Origin: Thermomicrobiaceae bacterium
GTDB taxonomy: Bacteria; Chloroflexota; Chloroflexia; Thermomicrobiales; Thermomicrobiaceae
Assembly (NCBI GenBank): GCA_007122555.1
Contig: SKTL01000534.1
Coordinates: 1 to 5,979, forward strand
Length of the DNA: 5,979 nucleotides
Direction of reading: 5' to 3'
Positions 1-5,163 of this stretch are shown here, piece by piece. The position numbers and the translations under genes were made by a program. Below the pieces are notes generated by a model. That model was not told the origin of the DNA. It was given only the letters and a program-made list of their open reading frames with translations, and ran no database searches. The stretch's first letter is position 1. The number at the start of each line of letters is the position of its first letter.

Positions 1-2042
1 CCGGGAACCGGAGTGATCTCCGGGCTCGCCGGCTTCGGCGACGGGCTCATCACCACGTTGTTCCCCTCGATCCGGCTGTCGTCCAGATCTGCCTCGGAAA
101 CCGGGTCGTCGTACTGCTTGAAGGGCTGCCTGGTGATCTCGTAGGCGCCGTATTTTCGCATGTACTCCAATGGCGTCAGCCCCTCAGCGGCGGCGTCCTC
201 CGGCAGGCCAGGAATCGAGTTCTCGAACATCCACTGGTAGTACTCGTCTACCGTAACCTTCTCGCCCGGCCGATAGGGTGACTCGTAAAGCTCCTTGATG
301 CCGAGCGAGCCGTCCGGGTCGATCCGCCAGGAGAGCTCGATCCAGAACTCGTTCTCTTCCCAGACCTCGCCCGGATTCGCTTGATGGGTGTATTCGACCT
401 TCTCGCCCATTCGCTCCATCGCTACCCGCACGACCGGCTGACGGAAGCCGATCCACTTCGCGGCATGCGTCTCGTAGGAATGCGTGTCGTGCCGTTCGGC
501 GCCGAGGCCCATCGGCAGGACGTAGTCGGCAAACCAGGCGGTCTCGCTCCAGGTCGGCGACAGCGCGGCATGCAGTTCGATCTTGGATTCATCTTTGAGG
601 ACATCCATCCAGGCGAACCCGTCCGGATTCGTCCAGACCGGGTTGTAAACCCGCGTGAAGTACGCCGCGACCTTGCCGCGCTGTTCCTTGAGGAAGTACG
701 GCAAGAGAAAAGACATCTCATGGTGCGTCAGCGGATACTCCAGCGGCCAGGTGAGTTCGTTCCAGACGTTCTGCTTGGCCGGCTCCTTGAACGGTTTGGG
801 AACGAACTTGTCCCAGACGTTCGGCGCGGTGCCGCCCTCGGTGCCGACCGATCCGGTCAGCACGTTGAGGAAAAAGAGCGCTCGTGGAACCGTCCAGCCA
901 CCGAGATGGCCGGCCGCCGCCGCCCGCCAGTTGTGCGTTGAGAGCGCCGAACCAGCCGCGCCGACCTGTCGCGCAATCTCTACGATCTGCGCCGCCGGGA
1001 GGCCGCTCTCCTGCTCGGCGTACTCCGGTGTATATTCTGCGTAGATCTCCTTGAGGACCTCGACAAAACGCTCGAAGGTGGCGGGTTCACCGGGGTGGAC
1101 CACTTGCATGAACTCGTCCCAGTTCGTCCAGCGCCGGACGAATTCCCGATCAAACCGCTCTTCCTGTATCAGAATGTTCGCCATCGCCAGCAGCACGGCC
1201 GCTTCTGATCCGGGCCATGCCGGGAGCCAGTGATCCGCCATCGATGCCGTGTTCGAGAGACGCGGGTCGATGACCGCGATCTTGGCGCCTTTCTGCTGGG
1301 CTTCAATAATCCGCTGAGCGTGCGGGTTGAAATAGTGCCCGCTCTCAAGATGCGCGCTGATCAGCAGAATGAATCTGGCGTTCGTGTAGTCCGGCGATGG
1401 GCGGTCGATCCCCATCCAGAAGGCATACCCGGAGCGACCGCCAGACGAGCAGATATTGGTGTGCGAATTATGTCCATCAACGCCCCACGACTGCAGGACA
1501 CGCTCCATGAATCCATCCTCGCCGGGACGGCCGACGTGGTACATGACCTCGTTGTGACGCTCTTCTTTAATTGCGTTGCGGATCTTCTCTGCGAAGGTAT
1601 CCAGCACCTCGTCCCAGGTCGTGCGCTCCCACTGACCGGAGCCGCGCGGTCCAACCCGCTTCATCGGATAGAGCACCCGCTCGGGATCTTCCATCTGGTT
1701 CTTGGTCGCCGGGCCCTTGGCGCAATTGCGACCGCGGGATCCGGGATGAAAAGGGTTCCCTTCCAGCTTCTGGACCTTCATCGTCGTCTTATCGACGTAG
1801 GCAAGCAGGCCGCAGGCTGATTCACAGTTGAAGCAGACAGTCGGCACAAGGGTGTAATTGCGCTCGACCTTCCGCGGCCAGGACGTCGGGTCGTACTCAG
1901 TCCAGTCATCCCAGCGATCCGCGGGCGGAAACGATGACAGCCCGCTGGTGCGATCCGGCGTAAACGGCTCCTGAACTTCACGAGATCCACGCTGTTTCTC
2001 GTCGGCCTTCGGCGATGTCTTTTTCGGGTCAGTGATGGTCAT
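1..2042 (-). CDS. Molybdopterin (bis-MGD) oxidoreductase catalytic subunit, PsrA/PhsA-like, 3' end cut by the window
   Basis: Open frame from ATG at 2042 to the window edge, 680 codons seen with no stop. This is the catalytic subunit of a complex iron-sulfur molybdoenzyme (MopB/DMSO reductase superfamily). An N-terminal [4Fe-4S] site is formed by Cys70, Cys73, Cys77 and Cys107 (Cx2Cx3Cx29C), followed by Lys109-Gly110; a Lys at this place relays electrons between cluster and pterin in the family. Next come the typical RVLYPMKRVG and TTWDEV stretches (about 122-146), a candidate Mo-ligand Cys198 in NICSSGGRSG, the pterin-binding segment VIDPRLSNTASMAD (257-270) with PGSE (277-280), and a second pterin-binding half from about 370. 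The C-terminal dinucleotide-binding domain should lie beyond the edge. The N-terminus is hydrophilic with no twin-arginine signal, and no ATG, GTG or TTG occurs in frame between the previous gene's stop (2151) and 2042. A GAGG lies 10 nt before the ATG. It follows the Fe-S/NrfD fusion, its likely partner. Substrate unknown: polysulfide, thiosulfate, arsenic species and others are possible; formate is less likely because Cys198 is not followed by His. Confidence 0.95.
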   Translation of the reverse strand, partial: MTITDPKKTSPKADEKQRGSREVQEPFTPDRTSGLSSFPPADRWDDWTEYDPTSWPRKVERNYTLVPTVCFNCESACGLLAYVDKTTMKVQKLEGNPFHPGSRGRNCAKGPATKNQMEDPERVLYPMKRVGPRGSGQWERTTWDEVLDTFAEKIRNAIKEERHNEVMYHVGRPGEDGFMERVLQSWGVDGHNSHTNICSSGGRSGYAFWMGIDRPSPDYTNARFILLISAHLESGHYFNPHAQRIIEAQQKGAKIAVIDPRLSNTASMADHWLPAWPGSEAAVLLAMANILIQEERFDREFVRRWTNWDEFMQVVHPGEPATFERFVEVLKEIYAEYTPEYAEQESGLPAAQIVEIARQVGAAGSALSTHNWRAAAAGHLGGWTVPRALFFLNVLTGSVGTEGGTAPNVWDKFVPKPFKEPAKQNVWNELTWPLEYPLTHHEMSFLLPYFLKEQRGKVAAYFTRVYNPVWTNPDGFAWMDVLKDESKIELHAALSPTWSETAWFADYVLPMGLGAERHDTHSYETHAAKWIGFRQPVVRVAMERMGEKVEYTHQANPGEVWEENEFWIELSWRIDPDGSLGIKELYESPYRPGEKVTVDEYYQWMFENSIPGLPEDAAAEGLTPLEYMRKYGAYEITRQPFKQYDDPVSEADLDDSRIEGNNVVMSPSPKPASPEITPVP

Positions 2043-2050
2043 ATCTGAAC

Positions 2051-2056
2051 GCCCTC
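2051..2056 (-). promoter_or_regulatory. Ribosome binding site of the molybdopterin subunit gene
   Basis: GAGGGC on the minus strand, with 8 nt (GTTCAGAT) between it and the ATG at 2042. It supports this start, and it lies just outside the palindromic element, so folding of that element in mRNA ends 9 nt upstream of it and could influence its access. Confidence 0.55.
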
Positions 2057-2065
2057 GAAATCCTC

Positions 2066-2137
2066 GTAGGGGAGCACGACCCTGTGCTCCCGTTTGTTCG
2101 TCAGCGTGAGCGGTCGGACAGGGTCGTCCGACCCTAC
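2066..2137. repeat. 72-nt cloverleaf-like palindromic intergenic element with self-complementary loops
   Basis: The ends GTAG (2066-2069) and CTAC (2134-2137) are inverted repeats closing the element. Directly inside are two perfect hairpins: GGGAGCAC (2070-2077) / GTGCTCCC (2084-2091) with loop GACCCT, and GGTCGGAC (2112-2119) / GTCCGACC (2126-2133) with loop AGGGTC. The loops are exact reverse complements. The match extends to 10 nt, ACGACCCTGT (2076-2085) with ACAGGGTCGT (2118-2127), so the apices could kiss or the element could refold into one central stem. The 20-nt linker (2092-2111) holds a minor TCA-GCG-TGA hairpin. It fills most of the 108-nt gap between the two subunit genes. It looks like a REP/MITE-type interspersed palindrome. 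Copies elsewhere cannot be seen from this window, and no flanking target duplication is evident. Confidence 0.8.
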
Positions 2138-2150
2138 ATTGAGTGTCGTT

Positions 2151-3686
2151 TTAGCTCAGCGGCACGTCCTGCCCGGCGCTGACCCAGATCCGCTCGTAGG
2201 CGAGCAATCCCGCCAGCGCCGTCAGCGACGCCAGCCAGGCGAACAGGGTCAACTGGTCGGTAACCAGCGCAAGCAAAACGAACACAAGCGGCAGAATCGT
2301 CCCGACTGCGCCGACCATGCCGTACAGCATCATCGAGTACGGGCCGTCGGTGATCAGGTGTACCGTCTTCCGGACGTGCGCGTTGACATGCGGCATCGTA
2401 AATTCGGTCGCGATCAACGCCATTGATGTCACAACACCCGCCGCCAGAATCCACGTCAGAATTCGCAGATCGGCAGATCCCAGATCCATTACCGACCCGG
2501 TAACGATCAACGCCGCGGCGCCGGCCGTAACAGACTGCGCCACAAGATGCGGCAACACGGTCGGACTCTGCCAGTAATTTCGTCCTTTGGCCTGACCAAA
2601 CAGGAACGCGGTGTATCCAGCAGCGGCGATCGCGGCGAAGATGGCGATCACCATAAGCACATCCTGCAAGCCGCCCATTCCCAGCGCCGCTGTCGCCAGC
2701 CAGAGGAAGGCGATCACGCCGAATCCGGTCAATACCCAGCCGCCAAGCACCAACCACGACCTCGGATTCGGCTTGACGAGCAGGTACCAGAACCGCTCCG
2801 GCCGTTTCAGATCGGTCACCAGCAGGAGTGTCGTGATAACGATGAAAATCATACCGATCACCGGGGCGGCATAGGTGAACGTATCGCTTGCCGGCGACCA
2901 GCCCATCAGCAACAGTATCGCCGCGATGAGTACGGCGCCGGCGCCGATTGACTTGGTCCAGAGGTAACTGGCGACTTTCCACCCCCACGGCTTTGGATGA
3001 TGGACGTCGTAGACCGTTTCTGCATCAGTCGGACCGGTGAACTGCTGATCCGCAGTGACCGCTTCACGCGGCCGGCCATCCTCTCGGACTTCGCCCCAGA
3101 GATACGCCTGGCGGCGGGTCAATGCTTCAGGAGTCAGGCTGGCCTCGTCGGCGCCAACGTAGAAGACCTTGGGCTTGGTTCCTTCTTCCGGTTTGCGCAC
3201 GCTGATCTGTTCTCGCGAGATGATGTGATTAATCTCGCTCAACGGATCATCGATGTCTCCAGCGATGATCGCCTTCTCCGGACAGACCACCACACAGGCG
3301 GGCAGCAACCCCTGATCGACCCGATGGGCGCAGAAGTTGCACTTGGCCGCCGTGTTCTTGTGCGGGTCAATGTAAAGCGCGTCGTAAGGGCAAGCCTGCA
3401 TACAGGACTTGCAGCCGATGCAGAGGTCGGGATCGAAATCGACGATGCCGTCGTCCCGCTTGAAGAGCGCCTTCGTCGGGCAGATGGTTACGCAGGGAGC
3501 GTCTTCACAATGATTGCAGCGAAGCACCGAGAAGAAGCGACGGGAGTTCGGGAATTCCCCCTTCTCGATGTACTTCACCCAGGTACGGAAGACGCCCAGC
3601 GGCACCTCGTTCTCGGACTTGCAGGCCGTTGTGCAGGCGTGACAGCCGATGCACTTGCGATGATCGATCGCGAAGCCATATCTCAT
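2151..3686 (-). CDS. Fused four-cluster [4Fe-4S] electron-transfer subunit and NrfD/PsrC-like membrane quinone subunit
   Basis: 511 aa, joining two usually separate subunits of Psr/Phs/Nrf-type respiratory complexes. Residues 1-145 form a PsrB/NrfC/DmsB-type ferredoxin with sixteen Cys in four groups: 12/15/18/22, 57/60/65/69, 89/92/95/99 and 116/119/131/135. A linker of about 90 residues leads to HHPKPWGWK (229-237) and about eight hydrophobic helices (roughly 243-261, 270-290, 311-332, 340-364, 378-398, 405-426, 452-472, 478-498). The loop TDLKRPERFW (291-300) matches the conserved NrfD pattern after the second helix. The role inferred is electron transfer between the molybdenum subunit encoded next and the membrane quinone pool. 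The ATG at 3686 is forced: an in-frame TGA lies only 9 codons upstream (3713-3711), and no clear Shine-Dalgarno is seen. There is no Tat signal before the Fe-S domain, which is therefore expected in the cytoplasm. A split NrfC plus NrfD pair is the usual arrangement; the fusion is uninterrupted here. Confidence 0.95.
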   Translation of the reverse strand: MRYGFAIDHRKCIGCHACTTACKSENEVPLGVFRTWVKYIEKGEFPNSRRFFSVLRCNHCEDAPCVTICPTKALFKRDDGIVDFDPDLCIGCKSCMQACPYDALYIDPHKNTAAKCNFCAHRVDQGLLPACVVVCPEKAIIAGDIDDPLSEINHIISREQISVRKPEEGTKPKVFYVGADEASLTPEALTRRQAYLWGEVREDGRPREAVTADQQFTGPTDAETVYDVHHPKPWGWKVASYLWTKSIGAGAVLIAAILLLMGWSPASDTFTYAAPVIGMIFIVITTLLLVTDLKRPERFWYLLVKPNPRSWLVLGGWVLTGFGVIAFLWLATAALGMGGLQDVLMVIAIFAAIAAAGYTAFLFGQAKGRNYWQSPTVLPHLVAQSVTAGAAALIVTGSVMDLGSADLRILTWILAAGVVTSMALIATEFTMPHVNAHVRKTVHLITDGPYSMMLYGMVGAVGTILPLVFVLLALVTDQLTLFAWLASLTALAGLLAYERIWVSAGQDVPLS

Positions 3687-3746
3687 ATGCAGGAAATCCC
3701 GTCTCGGCCATCACCAGTGGCCCGCAAAGACGAATACCGAGTATCG

Positions 3747-3772
3747 AGACGCTAACAGAGATGGCAGCGTCT
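3747..3772. promoter_or_regulatory. Dyad overlapping the promoter candidate, operator-like
   Basis: Perfect 7-bp inverted repeat AGACGCT (3747-3753) / AGCGTCT (3766-3772) with a 12-bp centre. The half-site centres are 19 bp apart, about two helical turns, as for a dimeric regulator. One arm covers most of the -10 and the other touches the -35, so binding would be expected to repress. An RNA hairpin with a 12-nt loop is the alternative; no U-tract follows, so a terminator is unlikely. Confidence 0.35.
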
Positions 3773-3777
3773 GTCCA
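3749..3777 (-). promoter_or_regulatory. Candidate sigma70-type promoter for the Fe-S/NrfD and molybdopterin genes
   Basis: On the minus strand, TGGACA (3777-3772, five of six matches to the -35 consensus) is followed after 17 nt by TAGCGT (3754-3749), a weak -10 preceded by an extended TG. The start of transcription would be near 3742, giving a 5' leader of about 56 nt. It lies in the 143-nt gap after the propeller gene, suggesting the respiratory complex genes can be transcribed separately. The -10 is poor, so this remains a candidate. Confidence 0.35.
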
Positions 3778-3829
3778 GAGAGTTTCTCAGCACTCAACAA
3801 CCGGATACCGACTCGAGGCGGATGGGGAA

Positions 3830-5008
3830 TCATCTCGATGTCCGATATCGATAGACGATGGAGTTCACCAGTATCCAGACGTTTCCATCCCTGGCGATCA
3901 CATTCTGATATCGGGGAAGACCATTGATCGCCGGAGCCGATTCGATCGCCCGTGGCGCAGTCGGATCGCTGATATCAACGGTATGTACAGCAAACTGAAC
4001 CCGATTCCCCTGGCTCAATCGACCGCTGAGCGCGTATACCCGATCGTCATCAAGCGTCACGCTGGCGACCCGGCCGTCGATCGGGAGTGCAGCGATCTCG
4101 CGAGGCGCGCTCTGGTCATTCACGTTGACGAGCGTTATGCCACTCTCGCCAGCCGCCAACGCGATAATCTCGCCCGTAACATCCAGGTCGAGATACGCGC
4201 CTGTCGGGATGTTCGTGCTGAATCCCTCGTCACCGATCAGGAAAGTATCCGGTTCCGGGACGAATGACGGCGTTTGCCAGTCAGGATGATCAAATGAGGA
4301 GATCTTTCGCGGCTCGTTCGGATTCGTCATGTCGAACAGGATGAGTCCCGCCGAATGCTCGACGATGAGGGTCGAGTCATGCAGATGTAGAATCGGGGGC
4401 ATCTCGATGTCGACCGTAAATGACCCGGTCGCGACCGGCTCGTTCGGATGACTGATGTCGTAGATGAGTAACTCATCGTTGAATCCCGCGGCGACCATAT
4501 ACTCGTCTTCAGACGCCGCCAGACTGCGGATCGGCATCTCGGCGTGCAACAGGTTCGCCTCAAACGGGCGGTCGGGGTTACTGAGATCGACCACCCAGAG
4601 CGCCGGCCGTTCATCACCTTCGCGAGTAAGTCCGACGTAGACATGCCCCATCGCATAGGTCAACGCCTCCGGCGGTCGCTGTACCGACATTGACGTGTGG
4701 ATCCAGCCTTCCTGTTCCAGATCTTCGGCGGGATCGACCGAGATTATCCGGAGATCCGCCGTCTCGATCCGTTCGTTATCCTGCTTTGACATCAGCAGAA
4801 GGAACGGCTTGCCGTCGACCTCCATATATTGCGATGCCGAGATTGGCGCAGACAGCCGCAGCTGGTTGCTTGTGTCTGGTATCCGATACCGCGGCGGCTC
4901 CGCGTTATCCTCATTGCCTCGGACCACGTTGAAGACAATGAAGATCACGAATGCCGCAATGAAGAGGTTGATCAGCGCGTTGCGGCCAGAGAGCAGAGAA
5001 CGACGCAT
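3830..5008 (-). CDS. Membrane-anchored LVIVD-repeat beta-propeller protein
   Basis: 392 aa. Residues 11-29 are one hydrophobic helix preceded by positive residues (MRRSLLSGRN) with no lipobox or signal-peptidase site, so an N-in signal anchor with the rest outside the membrane is likely. The remainder shows recurring LVIVD-type blades: ALWVVDLSNPDRP (136-148), LLIYDISHPNEP (180-191), LILFDMTNPNEP (222-233), ITLVNVNDQSAP (291-302) and VHTVDISDPTAP (341-352). Such repeats build beta-propellers on surface or periplasmic proteins; molecular roles are mostly unknown, so scaffolding or ligand binding is only a guess. The protein has no Cys and no haem motif. GAGG sits 4 nt before the ATG. The gene lies 143 bp upstream of the Fe-S/NrfD gene on the same strand, but a promoter candidate in that gap means a shared function is not established. 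Confidence 0.9.
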   Translation of the reverse strand: MRRSLLSGRNALINLFIAAFVIFIVFNVVRGNEDNAEPPRYRIPDTSNQLRLSAPISASQYMEVDGKPFLLLMSKQDNERIETADLRIISVDPAEDLEQEGWIHTSMSVQRPPEALTYAMGHVYVGLTREGDERPALWVVDLSNPDRPFEANLLHAEMPIRSLAASEDEYMVAAGFNDELLIYDISHPNEPVATGSFTVDIEMPPILHLHDSTLIVEHSAGLILFDMTNPNEPRKISSFDHPDWQTPSFVPEPDTFLIGDEGFSTNIPTGAYLDLDVTGEIIALAAGESGITLVNVNDQSAPREIAALPIDGRVASVTLDDDRVYALSGRLSQGNRVQFAVHTVDISDPTAPRAIESAPAINGLPRYQNVIARDGNVWILVNSIVYRYRTSR

Positions 5009-5012
5009 AGGG

Positions 5013-5018
5013 CCTCAC
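5013..5018 (-). promoter_or_regulatory. Ribosome binding site of the LVIVD propeller gene
   Basis: GTGAGG on the minus strand, separated by CCCT from the ATG at 5008. The spacing is a little tight, but it supports this start, which also places the anchor helix correctly near the N-terminus. Confidence 0.5.
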
Positions 5019-5048
5019 GATGCAAGACTGGGACGAACCATCAATCTG

Positions 5049-5057
5049 AGCATATCA
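5049..5057 (-). promoter_or_regulatory. Extended -10 promoter candidate for the propeller gene
   Basis: On the minus strand, TGATATGCT contains an extended -10 (TG, one base, then TATGCT with four of six consensus matches). No good -35 hexamer is visible at 16-18 nt, as is common for extended -10 promoters. Transcription would start about 35 nt before the ATG. Confidence 0.3.
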
Positions 5058-5061
5058 GGTC

Positions 5062-5075
5062 CGTGACACGTCACG
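5062..5075. promoter_or_regulatory. 14-bp dyad CGTGAC-AC-GTCACG, operator-like
   Basis: Two perfect 6-bp arms separated by 2 bp, lying 54 bp before the propeller start codon and immediately upstream of the extended -10, over the spacer/-35 area. The position and symmetry suit a dimeric transcription factor site. No known consensus is assigned. Confidence 0.35.
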
Positions 5076-5087
5076 ATCCGTCGATGG

Positions 5088-5151
5088 ATGCAGAGATTCG
5101 CGCGGGAACGTGCACGCGTGACGGCATCGGTCCCCGAACGGTTCTCTGCAT
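5088..5151. repeat. 9-bp perfect inverted repeat in the intergenic gap
   Basis: ATGCAGAGA (5088-5096) and TCTCTGCAT (5143-5151) flank 46 bp that contain the short palindromes CGTGCACG (5109-5116) and ACGCGT (5114-5119). It begins 12 nt after the stop of the partial gene read on the minus strand. A long-stem RNA fold marking the transcript end is possible, but there is no U-tract, so I do not call it a terminator. Confidence 0.4.
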
Positions 5152-5163
5152 AAACGAGCCATC

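Noticed and set aside
381..1820. Several plus-strand frames of 60-196 aa
   Set aside because: All are antisense to the uninterrupted molybdopterin oxidoreductase frame, which has full motif support across the same region.
1..2042. Formate dehydrogenase alpha subunit
   Set aside because: The [4Fe-4S] and pterin motifs are shared by the whole superfamily, but the candidate active-site Cys198 is not followed by His and no selenocysteine TGA is seen.
2066..2091. Intrinsic terminator of the Fe-S/NrfD gene formed by the 8-bp hairpin
   Set aside because: On the minus strand the hairpin is followed by CTACGAGGATTTCGAG, with no U-tract. Attenuation by folding remains possible.
2066..2137. A tRNA gene, because of the length (72 nt) and cloverleaf shape
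   Set aside because: The closing stem is only 4 bp, hairpins adjoin it directly, and D-loop, anticodon and T-loop signatures are absent.
2134..2988. 284-aa minus-strand frame overlapping the NrfD half of the fusion
   Set aside because: It is a frame-shifted reading of the membrane domain, very rich in Arg and Gly with no helices. The fusion frame carries all the conserved features.
2997..4267. Long plus-strand open frames (252 aa at 2997-3755 and 212 aa at 3629-4267) that could be antisense genes
   Set aside because: They lie opposite genes with clear Fe-S/NrfD and LVIVD signatures, show no recognisable motif or membrane pattern, and are rich in Arg/Ala/Asp as expected of antisense shadows in GC-rich coding DNA.
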